Assembly: GCA_963814955.1 (NCBI GenBank)
Contig: CAWFEX010000001.1
Location: 310,001-374,000, forward strand
Length of the DNA: 64,000 bases
Origin: DATCJA01 sp963814955
GTDB lineage: Bacteria; Acidobacteriota; Vicinamibacteria; Vicinamibacterales; UBA2999
Direction: 5' to 3'
The notes under the pieces are model-generated. The model was not told where the DNA came from. It was given only the letters and a program-made list of their open reading frames with translations, and made no database searches. Below, piece by piece: positions 28,961 to 38,117 of this stretch; within the stretch, counting starts at the first letter, position 1; every line of letters starts with the position of its first letter. Position numbers and translations under genes: made by a program.

Positions 28961-31054
28961 ATGGAATCGCGTGTGAATCCGAAATTTGCATTGCTCGTTC
29001 TGGCGAGCATGCTGGCGGCTTCGTTCACGTGGGTCAGCGCACAACAGGGCGGCGTCGCCACCATAGCGCTCGATGCGGATGACATCGGCGGCCTCGTCAC
29101 GAGCGCCAAAGGTCCCGAGGCCGGCGTCTGGGTGATCGCCGAGACCACCGACCTGCCGACGAAGTTCGCGAAGATCGTCATCACCGACGATCAGGGACGC
29201 TACGTGCTGCCCGATCTGCCGCGCGCGAATTACGACGTCTTCGTGCGGGGCTACGGGCTCGTGGATTCGCCGCGCGTTCGCGGCACGCTTGGCCAGCGTC
29301 TGGACCTCAAGGCGCTCGTCGCGCCGGACGGCCGCGCCGCGGCGCAGGTGTATCCGGCGAATTACTGGCTGAGCCTGCTCGAGATCCCCAAAGGCGAACA
29401 CTCCGCCGAAGAATTCGCGCTCGAAACCAAAGCGTGTTTCTCGTGCCATCAGGTGGGCACGCGCGCCACGCGTGAACTGTCGAAAGGCGTCGGCACATTT
29501 GCGTCGAGTCTCGAAGCCTGGGATCACCACGTGATGATGGGGCCCAACGGGGTGAACATGAGCGGTGTGTTCAAACGCCTTGGCGAGCAGCGCAAGGCGT
29601 TTGCCGATTGGACCGATCGAATCGCCGCAGGCGCCTATCCCACAGCGCCCCCGCGTCCAACCGGCGTCGAGCGCAATCTCGTGATTTCGATGTGGGACTG
29701 GGCGCTGCCGACCAGCCGGCGCAGCGATGCGGCCGGCACCGACGAGCGCACGCCAACATTGAACGCGAACGGCCCGATCTACGGCGCGATTCAGACGTCC
29801 GACATTCTCGCGGTGCTCGATCCACGCACGAACACATCGACGGAGATCAAGATTCCGTCGGCGGGGCCGGTGCTCGATGCGAACACTCCACGGTCTCCGG
29901 TGTGGGGCGACGAAAAGATCTGGCAGCGGCAGGCCGATCCCCGCAGCGTCGTCATGGACGGCAAGGGACGCGTGTGGGTGACGGCCCGCATTCGCGCGCC
30001 TCAGCAGCAGCCGACGTTCTGCAAGGACGGGGCGACGAACAAGTTCGCGAAGTACTTCCCGCTGCCCGGTCCGAGCAACCGGCAGATTGAGCTGTACGAC
30101 CCGAAGACGAAGCAGTTCTCGCAGATTGACAGTTGCTTTGCCGCCGACCACAACATGTTCGACGACCGTGACGCGCTCGTCTTCGGACAGGAGAATGCCA
30201 TCGGCTGGATCGATACGGTGGCCTTTGACAAGAACCGCGACGGCGCCGCCTCGCAGTCCTGGTGTCCGGGCGTCATCGATACGAACGGCGACGGCAAGAT
30301 CTCCACGGGCTGGACCGAGCCGAAAGAGGCGGTTGATCCCAAGCGAGACCACCGGATCGAGTTCGGATGTTATTCGATTGGCATCAGCCCCACCGATGGG
30401 AGCATCTGGTGCGCGGGCATCGAACACGAGGACAAGACGCTCGTGCGCATCGAGCGAGGATCGAACCCGCCGCAGTCATGCAAGGCCGAGGTCTATGTGC
30501 CGCCGCCTTCGACGATACCGTTGCCATACTCGGGAGGCCTCGCCGTCGACAGCCACGGCGTGGTCTGGCAGAACTGGCGGGGCGTGCACGAGGTCTTCAG
30601 CTTCGATCGCCGCAAGTGCAAAGTGCTGAACGGACCCACCGCCACCGGTCAGCAGTGCCCGGAAGGATGGACCGTGCACAAGAAACCCGGCCCCACGTTC
30701 AAGGGACAGCCGGAGCTCAGCACCGACATGATGTATCTGACGAACATCGATCACCACAACGCCCTCGGCCTCGGCGAGGATGTCGTGCTGGCCGGCGACT
30801 TCAATGCCGATTCATTCTTCGTGCTGATGCCGCAGAACGGACAGATGAAGACGTTGACGCTGCGCGTGCCGTACCCGCTCGGATTCTCGCCTCGTCACGT
30901 GGCCGGCCGGATAGACGACCCGAAAGCGGGCTGGAAGGGCCGGGGCCTCTGGACGAGCTATTCGATGTATACGCCGTGGCACCAGGAAGGCGGCAAGGGT
31001 ACCAGGCCAAAGGTCGTGAAACTGCAGATGCGGCCGAGCCCTACCGCGAAATAG
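28961..31054 (+). CDS. Secreted cytochrome c / beta-propeller protein with regulatory-like N-terminus
   Basis: About 697 residues. A signal peptide (LLVLASMLAASFTWVSAQQ) precedes a carboxypeptidase-regulatory-like domain (GGLVTSAKGPEAGVWVIAE to ANYDVFVRGYGLVDSP). A mono-heme cytochrome c segment follows with CFSCH, and then a Vgb-lyase/NHL-like propeller (DPRSVVMDGKGRVWVTARI; NRQIELYDPKTKQFSQIDSC; YSGGLAVDSHGVVWQNW). Similar fusions are frequent in Acidobacteriota, without a defined substrate; periplasmic sugar-alcohol or lactone oxidation is possible. GGAGG five bases before the ATG at 28961 rules out the longer TTG reading at 28949. Confidence 0.82.
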   Translation: MESRVNPKFALLVLASMLAASFTWVSAQQGGVATIALDADDIGGLVTSAKGPEAGVWVIAETTDLPTKFAKIVITDDQGRYVLPDLPRANYDVFVRGYGLVDSPRVRGTLGQRLDLKALVAPDGRAAAQVYPANYWLSLLEIPKGEHSAEEFALETKACFSCHQVGTRATRELSKGVGTFASSLEAWDHHVMMGPNGVNMSGVFKRLGEQRKAFADWTDRIAAGAYPTAPPRPTGVERNLVISMWDWALPTSRRSDAAGTDERTPTLNANGPIYGAIQTSDILAVLDPRTNTSTEIKIPSAGPVLDANTPRSPVWGDEKIWQRQADPRSVVMDGKGRVWVTARIRAPQQQPTFCKDGATNKFAKYFPLPGPSNRQIELYDPKTKQFSQIDSCFAADHNMFDDRDALVFGQENAIGWIDTVAFDKNRDGAASQSWCPGVIDTNGDGKISTGWTEPKEAVDPKRDHRIEFGCYSIGISPTDGSIWCAGIEHEDKTLVRIERGSNPPQSCKAEVYVPPPSTIPLPYSGGLAVDSHGVVWQNWRGVHEVFSFDRRKCKVLNGPTATGQQCPEGWTVHKKPGPTFKGQPELSTDMMYLTNIDHHNALGLGEDVVLAGDFNADSFFVLMPQNGQMKTLTLRVPYPLGFSPRHVAGRIDDPKAGWKGRGLWTSYSMYTPWHQEGGKGTRPKVVKLQMRPSPTAK

Positions 31055-31488
31055 GGCACGGCGGCGTCAAACGCTCGAAGGCGTCCGCGCGCCACCGTCA
31101 TCTCAATTGGTGTCGATTGCCGCAGCGTGTTGGTCACCTGGCACGCGCGCTCGGCCATCGACACCAGCTTTTCCAGCAGCTCACGGTCGCCGCACGCGGC
31201 TTCGACCGACAGGTTGAACGCGGTAAAGCGCTCGGGAGAACCGTCCATCGTTCCGGTGACCGTCACACGCAACTGTGCGACCGGCGCCTCGCGCGCGCGA
31301 ATCGCCGCGAGCAGGTGGCTGGAGAAACAGCCTCCCAGCGCCACGAGCTGGTACTCGCCTCCAAGAGGCCCGCGGTCCGCGCCTCCCTTTGCAGTGGGGC
31401 GGTCGACGTATACCGTATGCGACCGAACCATGGCCTTGGTCGTAGATGGGCCGTCCTGCTCCAGATCGACACGCAAAGTCGTGGGCAT
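30958..31488 (-). CDS. OsmC-like peroxiredoxin/stress protein, 3' end overlaps the next gene
   Basis: An OsmC/Ohr-like protein. The two reactive cysteines are visible in GGEYQLVALGGCFSSHLL and ERACQVTNTLRQST. The thiol-peroxidase role is a family inference. The start is uncertain: the frame is open to 31635, with candidate ATGs at 31563 (GAGG upstream) and 31488 (MPTTLRVDLEQDG, giving the usual family length). The frame runs 97 bases into the opposite-strand propeller gene. A one-base shift near 31070 would instead end it at about 31051 (AFERLTPPCPISR), nearly removing the overlap. It is a separate unit, convergent with the propeller gene. Confidence 0.72.
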   Translation of the reverse strand: MPTTLRVDLEQDGPSTTKAMVRSHTVYVDRPTAKGGADRGPLGGEYQLVALGGCFSSHLLAAIRAREAPVAQLRVTVTGTMDGSPERFTAFNLSVEAACGDRELLEKLVSMAERACQVTNTLRQSTPIEMTVARGRLRAFDAAVPYFAVGLGRICSFTTFGLVPLPPSWCHGVYIE

Positions 31489-31597
31489 AGGGTGGGATTG
31501 TGCGTCGGACCGCGCACCAGCACAAGTCCAGACGTAGGCGTATAGATCGTCCGTTTCGTACATTCCTTGCATCACCTCATGTCTGAAGAGGTGAGCT

Positions 31598-31795
31598 GTG
31601 CCGCAGATTTCCATTAGCGACAACGACGCGAGCATTTTGCGAGAGCTGCTCGATGCGAAGCTCGTCGAGCTGCGCCGTGAGATTTCTCACACCGACTCGC
31701 CGAGGTTCCGTGACAGGCTTTACGAGATAGACGGGGTGCTGCAGCGTGTGCTCACCCAGCTTCCACGCGAGGTGACAGTGAGGTCGGAGGCCTGA
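31598..31795 (+). CDS. Small conserved helical protein, 65 residues
   Basis: A short charged protein (DNDASILRELLDAKLVELRR, then EISHTDSPRFRDRLYEI) predicted to be mostly helical. Small proteins of this pattern recur in Acidobacteriota and related phyla; their function is unknown. The GTG at 31598 has GAGGTGA just upstream. The gene is divergent from the OsmC gene. Its last two codons and stop (GAG GCC TGA) lie inside the palindrome at 31786-31803. Confidence 0.6.
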   Translation: MPQISISDNDASILRELLDAKLVELRREISHTDSPRFRDRLYEIDGVLQRVLTQLPREVTVRSEA

Positions 31796-31803
31796 AGGCC
31801 TCC
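31786..31803. repeat. Palindrome GGAGGCCTGAAGGCCTCC at a gene end
   Basis: An 18-bp palindrome, perfect apart from its TGAA centre. It contains the stop codon of the rightward small-protein gene and abuts the stop of the leftward TPR-cytochrome gene, so it serves as the shared end of two convergent genes. Confidence 0.75.
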
Positions 31804-31804
31804 T

Positions 31805-33709
31805 CTACCTGAGGTTTTCCAACGCCTCGCGAAAAGCCGGCTCGCCGGGCTTCAGGCGAACCGCTTCGCGAAAGTGCGTCATCGCTTCGGCCATGTCACC
31901 GCGGGCGCGCAGAGCATGCCCGAGGTTGAAGTGTGCGTCGGCCAGCGTGCTGTCGATGCGAACGGCATCCCGGAAACGTGAAACGGCGCCGTCGATGTCG
32001 CCTCTGCGCAGCAGCACCAGGCCGACATTGTTGTGTGCGGCGGCCAGCCCGGGTGCGGCACGCAGCGCCTCCTGATAGTACTGAAGTGCTTCGTCCGGCC
32101 GCCCGAGTTGTTCCAGCGTTCGGCCCAGCTGGTTGTACGCGACGGCATAGTCCGGATCGAGGCGAACGGCTTCCCGATAGTACGGCACCGCCTGTTCCGG
32201 CTGGCCTGCCACCACCAGGGCCGTGCCCAGATTGAAATACGGAAATGGTGCCAGCGGCTGAAGGCGCACCGCCGCTTCGAAATGAGCGATCGCCCGATCG
32301 TAGCGCCCGAACTCGAGGTACAGAAACGCGACGTCGTCGTGGAGACCGGCGGCGTTGGGGGCGCTCCGCTCGAGGAGACTCTCGTAACCGACGATGTCGT
32401 CGGCCATCGCCTTGCGATTGAACGACCGCTCGAGCGCTGCGCGGTCGGCTTCGCTGCCCGTCAGCACCTGCAGATACAGCTCGCCCATTTCATCGCCCGT
32501 CTGCCATCCGTAGCGCACGCGGCCGGGCGGCCGCGTCGGATTCCGCGGGTTGTCCGCCGAGTTGTCGTACGTGAAGCGCATCGACACCGTCGCGCCAGCG
32601 GGGAGCACGAAGGGCGTGGCGTAGCGGTACACGTGCTGCCATCTGAAGTCCCAGTCCCTGATCGAGACAAGTGGCCTTTTCGATCCGTCGGGCATCGTCG
32701 CGAAACTGTCGATCAAACGAGCGCGCGTATGCGCATGGGGCTGTACGGCGTGCACTTCGACGGCAACGGGCAGCGTGTACGAGTCCTCGATGACGTAGTT
32801 GGCGTCGCCCGGAGGGATGTCGATGTCCTGACGACCCAGCCTCACAATCGACGGAGTGCGCTCAGGCGGTTCTTCGCCGAAGTACAGGCCGATCGTCGCA
32901 TCCACCGACTCGGGCTTGCCGGATGGCTGCAGGTGAACCTGGAACACGACGTCCGTTCCGGGCTCCAGTCTCCAGGCCATCCCGTCCGGCAGAAGGGGTG
33001 CCGTCTGTCCGGGCGTCCACGCGAGAAAGTGTCCGTCCGGAAACTGCGCCGAGTTTGCCATCACGCCGTCGTAGCCGGGCGCCGGGTCCTGACGATCGAG
33101 GTCCCGCGACGCCGGCGTCCGGTCGATCCGGATGTTGGCATGGTGGACGACGCGCGGGTTGTTCGGGCGGAACTCGAGGCCACGAACATATCGGACCGAC
33201 GTGATCGGCACGCGCAGGACAAACGTTCGGAAGACATCGGTGCCCTCGGCGCTGAGGCTGTAAGAGGGCATCGTCAGAATCAGGTCAGGCGTACCGAGTT
33301 GCCACCCGAGTGTCTGCCGCGGCGCCGGCGGAAGATCCCGAGGGTTTCCTTCGAGCTGGCCGCCGTCGACCCAGCGCTGAATGAGACCGATCTCCGCGTC
33401 CGAGAGGTGTCGCTGCCCGACAAACTCACCAGACTCCGGTGTTGCTTTCCAGGGCGGCATATACCGGCTCCGCGTCACCGCAGCAATCTGCGTCGCGCGC
33501 TGCCGGACGTCGGCGTACGAGAGGAGACTGAACGGTGCGGAACTGTTCGGCTGGTGACACTGCGCGCAACGGTCGAAGATGAGCGGCGCAACGTGACGCG
33601 TGAAGGTGACCGACGCCGGCGTATCCTGGGCCGCCGGTCCGGGTATCGCGATCGAGCTGACGGTGCTCAGCGCCGCGAACGCCACAGCCCCGGAGACCCC
33701 CAGCCTCAT
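31805..33709 (-). CDS. Cytochrome c / PHM-like monooxygenase-fold / TPR protein
   Basis: A 634-residue exported protein. It starts with a signal peptide (VAFAALSTVSSIAIPGPAAQ) and a heme site CAQCH with the distal segment SRYMPPWKA. A middle region resembles the copper type II ascorbate-dependent monooxygenase fold, rich in His (RVVHHANIRIDR, VHAVQPHAHTRARL, FQVHLQPSG). The C-terminus has about five TPR units (PFPYFNLGTALVVAGQPEQA, AAAHNNVGLVLLRRGDIDGA). This architecture is widespread in Acidobacteriota; its activity is untested. The ATG overlaps the stop of the redoxin gene (ATGA), so both belong to one operon. Confidence 0.82.
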   Translation of the reverse strand: MRLGVSGAVAFAALSTVSSIAIPGPAAQDTPASVTFTRHVAPLIFDRCAQCHQPNSSAPFSLLSYADVRQRATQIAAVTRSRYMPPWKATPESGEFVGQRHLSDAEIGLIQRWVDGGQLEGNPRDLPPAPRQTLGWQLGTPDLILTMPSYSLSAEGTDVFRTFVLRVPITSVRYVRGLEFRPNNPRVVHHANIRIDRTPASRDLDRQDPAPGYDGVMANSAQFPDGHFLAWTPGQTAPLLPDGMAWRLEPGTDVVFQVHLQPSGKPESVDATIGLYFGEEPPERTPSIVRLGRQDIDIPPGDANYVIEDSYTLPVAVEVHAVQPHAHTRARLIDSFATMPDGSKRPLVSIRDWDFRWQHVYRYATPFVLPAGATVSMRFTYDNSADNPRNPTRPPGRVRYGWQTGDEMGELYLQVLTGSEADRAALERSFNRKAMADDIVGYESLLERSAPNAAGLHDDVAFLYLEFGRYDRAIAHFEAAVRLQPLAPFPYFNLGTALVVAGQPEQAVPYYREAVRLDPDYAVAYNQLGRTLEQLGRPDEALQYYQEALRAAPGLAAAHNNVGLVLLRRGDIDGAVSRFRDAVRIDSTLADAHFNLGHALRARGDMAEAMTHFREAVRLKPGEPAFREALENLR

Positions 33710-34275
33710 TTGAGATCGGTGATGAAACAACCGACGGCGGGGGCAACCGGTCGGCGGACTGGGTTTCCCAAGAGCGTCGCGTCGAGGGCGTCTTCGAGGG
33801 TGTGTTCGGTCGCAGTCTGCCGATCGATGCCGAGGGCGGCAAATCGGTCGTCGATGCGGCCGTGGTAGACGACGCGTCCACGCGGGTCCACAACCGCGGC
33901 TTCCGGAGTGATTGTGGCGCTCGCCAGCCGGACGAGCACGTGGTCTGGATCCCGCACCACGTGCCCGGGATAGCCAAACGTCTGAACGTGGTCCCGTATG
34001 GCGGCGGCCGGCTCTGCCGGATTCGGGTATACGAGCCAGAACGCGACACCTTGTCGGGAGAATGCGCCGAACAGGCGCCGGATTTCCGGGGCGTAGCGGT
34101 TGGACACAGGGCAGTCCGTGCGGAGAAACAGCAAGACGCTGCCATGTGCTCCGCTGGTAACCTCGCGGACGGTCACATGACGGCCGTCGATATCCAGGAG
34201 TCGTTCGGAACCCATTCCTGCGGCTGGGATGGCTGTCAGGCATGCCGACAGAACGCTGAAAATGAAGCGTTTCAT
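33706..34275 (-). CDS. Secreted redoxin (AhpC/TSA-like thioredoxin fold)
   Basis: A 189-residue exported thioredoxin-fold protein with a signal peptide (FIFSVLSACLTAIPAAGMG). The motif LFLRTDCPVSNRYAPEIRRL keeps the peroxidatic-type Cys in a Pro-Val-Ser context typical of redoxins in this phylum; a resolving Cys in a CxxC position is absent. The later TPEAAVVDPRGRVVYHGRID is the cis-Pro/beta-hairpin region. It is the first gene of a two-gene operon with the cytochrome/TPR protein, so a periplasmic thiol or peroxide function linked to that protein is plausible. Confidence 0.8.
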   Translation of the reverse strand: MKRFIFSVLSACLTAIPAAGMGSERLLDIDGRHVTVREVTSGAHGSVLLFLRTDCPVSNRYAPEIRRLFGAFSRQGVAFWLVYPNPAEPAAAIRDHVQTFGYPGHVVRDPDHVLVRLASATITPEAAVVDPRGRVVYHGRIDDRFAALGIDRQTATEHTLEDALDATLLGNPVRRPVAPAVGCFITDLK

Positions 34276-34380
34276 CGTGCCGGTCAGTATTTATTGGCGA
34301 GCGGGGAGGGTCAAGCGTTCGGTGGTAAAGTAGGGCAATTTTTCCAGTCGGTCACCGTGGATTCCCGGAGGAATGAACCT

Positions 34381-37340
34381 ATGTCGATCGTGGTCCGGGT
34401 CGGGTCAGTGGCCCTTCGTCGGGCGGGTCAACTTGCGCTGTTGTTCGCGCTCTCCTGCGGCTTCGCGGCCAACGCGGCGGCCCAGGGCACCAACGCCGCC
34501 GTCACCGGAGTCGTGACGGATGAACAGGGGGGCGTGCTCCCCGGTGTCACTGTCACGGTGCGCAACGTCGAAACCGGGACCGTGCGGACGGTCGTCACCG
34601 AAGCCGGACGGCCAGTATCGCGCGCCCGCGCTGCTTGCCCGGGCGGTACGACATCACCGCGGAGCTTGCCGGGTTCACCACCGTGTCTGCGAACGGGATT
34701 ACGCTCGCGACGAGCCAGGAAGTCCGGCAGAACCTGCGGCTGACGGTGGCCACGCTGCAGGAAAGCGTGACGGTGACTGCGCGAGGCGCCCGTCGTCGAG
34801 GTGTCAAAGACGGAGGTCGCCGCCGTCATCACGACCAGAGCAGCTCGAGATGCTGCCGGTCGCCAACCGCGCGCTGGTGACGCTTTCACTGCTGCTGCCC
34901 GGCACGAGCCAGGACGGCACGCGGCCGCGGCGCAACAACGCGCAGGTCGGCGCCGGGACGCTGCAGTTCACCACGCTGGCGCTGGCCGACGGCACGTTGA
35001 ACATGTCGACCAAGGCGGGCGAGCCGAGACAGGACTTCCCGCCGGCGGCCGTCCGCGAAGTGCGCGTGATCACCAGTTCGGCGCCGGCGGAGTTCGGCGG
35101 CCGCGCCGGAGGCGTGGTCAGCGTCGTCACCCGCGGCGGCACCAACGTGTATCAGCGGCGAGGCGTACGAGTACTTCCGCAACAACACGATGCAGCGGCT
35201 CGATCCGCTGACCGCAGCCGACCTCGAGGCGAAGAACCTGCCGGAATTCGACACGTCGCGCCACCAGTTCGGCGGAGCGCTCGGCGGGCCCATCATTCGC
35301 GACCGGCTTCACTTCTTCGTCGCGGCCGAGCAGACGAGCGAGGACGAGCCGTACCGCGTCCAGACCGGCCGCGCCGGATTTCTACGGAAAGTATGAGGGC
35401 GTCTTTCCCGACACTCGCCGCGACCGACTCTTCTTCATCCGCGGCGACATGCAGTTGAACGGGTCGCAGAACGCATTCGCGCGGTGGGCGTACCAGGGCA
35501 ACTGGAACCCCTGCGAGGGCTGCGGCGGCGCGGCCTATCAGGGAAGCGACACCTACATCCCGCGCGCGGCGCTCGTTGCCGGCCACACATGGGTGATGGG
35601 AACCCGCTACCTGAACGAATTCCGCTTCCAGTGGGGTGGCCAGAGCCAGTATCAGGGTCCGACCGGGGCGCCGCTGCTGGAAGGACTACCAGAACTTCGG
35701 GCCCGAGCGGTTCCAGTATCTGCAGCAGCAGTTCCAGTTCCCGAGCTTCAGCTACGCCCCGACACGGACGTTCTTCGTCCACCACGCGCCCGTGAAGCCG
35801 GAGTTCCGGAACGACTTCTCGATCTCGACGTCCGCTCACAACATCAAGCTGGGTGGTGCGTACCAGAACCTGACGCTCAAGGAAGACGCGCAGGGTAATC
35901 CGCTGGGCACGTGGCAGTTCGCCACGGATCAGCCTTTCGACCACGAGAACCCGGCGATCCGTTGCGAACCTGCGCGGGCCGGTCAATCAGTTCACGGCAT
36001 CGTTCCCGCCGCTCATCCGCCACCAGCCGCACGATTACTACCAGGTCTACGTCCAGGACGACTGGCGGATCCTGTCGAACATCACGCTGAACCTCGGTCT
36101 CCGCTACGAGATCGAGAACGAAGATCTGGGGCGAGGATCGCGACAACAACACCTATCTACCCGCGGCCGCTGCCGTTCGTGGACTTCGCCTCGCGCGGCG
36201 ACACGAACAACCTGTCGCCCAGGCTCGGACTTGCCTGGGACGTGCGAGACGACGGCCAGAGCGTGGTGCGCGTCGTCGGCAGGGCGGCAGTACAACGTGA
36301 TCATGAACGGCGTCCCGCAGGGCGAGCTCGGCGCGCTCCGGCAGAACGCCATCACCATTCGGAACCCGACATATCCGGATCCGTATGGCGGCCGATCGCC
36401 GGAGTCGTTCGTCTCGACGGCGCCGCCGGCGATCACGATCATGTCGGACTTTGCCGCGCGACAACCCGTTCCCCGATACCGCCTGGGAGAATCCGTACTC
36501 CGACATGTACACGCTCGGCGCGTCGCAGGAACTTGGCGCCGACATGGCGCTTCACGTGGACGGCGTCTACATCAAGTCGGACAAGTTCAACGCCGGGAAT
36601 CAGATCAACGAGGCGCGGTTCCTCGGCGGTCCGGTGCCGTATCCGCAGTGGGGCCGGATCAATCAGATCCAGGCGGTCGGCTGGCAGGACTACCGGGCGC
36701 TGCTGATGCGGCTGCAGAAGCGGCTGTCGAACAACAACCAGTACACCGTCTCGTACACCTTGTCGCGCGTCATTGACAACTCATTCAGCGGGACGTCGAC
36801 GGGCAACATCAACAACGTCTACAGGCCGGAGCTGGACGAAGGGTATGGCCTTGCCGATCGCCGACATACGCTCGTGGCGAGCGGCGCCCTGGTGCTGCCG
36901 TTCGATATCACGTTGGGCGGCGTCTACGCGATTCGCTCCGACCGGCCTTTCACGGCCAGCGCCGGCGTGGACCTCGACGGCAATCGCAACAACGACTTCG
37001 TCCCCGGAACCAAGAAGGGCGACGGCAACCGCATGGACATGGACGAGTTCCTCGGGTTGATCAATTCATTCCGGGCGACTCGAAATCTCGGGCCGATCGC
37101 TGAATCGCAGATCGAAAGCGACAATTACCAGCGTTTCGATATCCGTGTCAGCAAGGCAGTGCAGCTTCGGTCCCAGCCGCGTGGAGCTGATCGGTCAGGT
37201 GTTCAACCTGTTCGGTAACGATCAATCTCGGCGGCATCGGTGTCACGCGCCAGACCAACGCATTGTCGAATGCGTTCGGTCAGATCCTGGGCGCGCAGCC
37301 CCGCCAGGAGGGCGAGCTGGCAATCAGGGTGACCTGGTAA
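34381..37340 (+). pseudogene. TonB-dependent receptor gene broken by many frameshifts
   Basis: Recognisable from end to end as an Oar-like receptor. It has a signal peptide (LLFALSCGFAANAAAQ), a regulatory-like domain (VTGVVTDEQGGVLPGVTVTV), plug (LPVANRALVTLSLLLPGTSQ; RAGGVVSVVTRGGTNVYQR), barrel (FRNDFSISTSAHNIKLGGAY; TVSYTLSRVIDNSFSG) and a C-terminal segment ending AIRVTW. The reading frame changes about ten times, near 34610, 34645, 34790, 34845, 35160, 35385, 35690, 35960, 36130, 36290 and 36460. Either this is a decaying gene or the assembly is locally poor. Every conserved block survives, which favours recent decay or sequencing indels over old decay. GGAGG lies nine bases before the ATG. 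Confidence 0.75.
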
Positions 37341-37345
37341 ACCAA

Positions 37346-37440
37346 TGGGCCGACCTGAAGGTCGGCCCATACAGGATGACCGTTGTGACCACCGTTGTGA
37401 TGACCGTGTGTAGGGGCCGACCTTCAGGTCGGCCCCTACA
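37346..37440. repeat. Two long palindromes with a short tandem between
   Basis: TGGGCCGACC-TGAA-GGTCGGCCCA at 37346-37369, and a 32-base palindrome at 37409-37440 with arms TGTAGGGGCCGACC / GGTCGGCCCCTACA around TTCA. Between them is a GACCGTTGTGACCACCGTTG-type tandem. The two palindromes share the arm GGGCCGACC in opposite centre orientation. They fill the gap between the receptor and the next gene. Confidence 0.8.
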
Positions 37441-37452
37441 CGGTTCCCGCCT

Positions 37453-38106
37453 ATGATTCGATTTCTTGCTGTTGCATTCATTCTTCTCGCTCCACGCGCG
37501 CTCTTTGCTCAGGGCTGGATCGAGTACGTCAGCCGAAACGATTTCTTTTCGATTAATTTTCCAGGCCAGCCCAAGGTCCAGGACATTGTCTGGACGTCCG
37601 AGCAGGAAACGAAATATCCGGGCCGCGTGTACATGATTGAAAATGGCCCGAACCGCTATGCCATCACGGTCGTCGATTACAGCGACGCCGAACGGCTCAA
37701 TGCCGAGCGGGCGAAGAATTGCCCGTCGGACGCGCAAACCGCTTGTTCGGGTTCGGCGACGATGGGTGTCGGATCGTGGATCGTGGACCTTCAGGGAGCG
37801 ATGTCGTACGCGACAGCGAAGTTCATGACGCGCGAAGGGTCCAGGGTCACGTTCTTCGGGTGGTTCTATCAGGATTTGATCGAAGGGCTTCAGGCGCAGA
37901 TCACCAACGCTGACGGGTCGCGCACGTTCGTAGCCACGCACATGCACGACAATCGCTTGTACGTGCTCGAATCGACCGTGCCTCGAGGCGCACCTCAGCC
38001 CGGCCATTTTCAGCAGTCGCTGCAGTTCCTCGATGCGGACGGAAAGACCATTCGCTACGAAACGGTGTACTCCAACCGTTACCCGCGGCCCCGCCGCAGC
38101 CGATGA
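37453..38106 (+). CDS. Secreted protein of unknown function, 217 residues
   Basis: A signal peptide (FLAVAFILLAPRALFAQG) is followed by a compact domain: WIEYVSRNDFFSINFPGQPK, YPGRVYMIENGPNRYAITVV, and a two-Cys stretch (NCPSDAQTACSG). I do not recognise a named family. The 'FFSINFPG' pattern recurs in exported proteins of this phylum. It overlaps the next frame by only a few bases; the following gene has its own ribosome site inside this gene's last codons, so the two are probably co-expressed. Confidence 0.65.
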   Translation: MIRFLAVAFILLAPRALFAQGWIEYVSRNDFFSINFPGQPKVQDIVWTSEQETKYPGRVYMIENGPNRYAITVVDYSDAERLNAERAKNCPSDAQTACSGSATMGVGSWIVDLQGAMSYATAKFMTREGSRVTFFGWFYQDLIEGLQAQITNADGSRTFVATHMHDNRLYVLESTVPRGAPQPGHFQQSLQFLDADGKTIRYETVYSNRYPRPRRSR

Positions 38107-38117
38107 AGGAGATTCCA

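Noticed and set aside
32033..33868. A 611-codon plus-strand frame opposite the cytochrome/TPR gene
   Set aside because: It is a complementary-strand shadow; heme, His and TPR motifs are on the minus strand.
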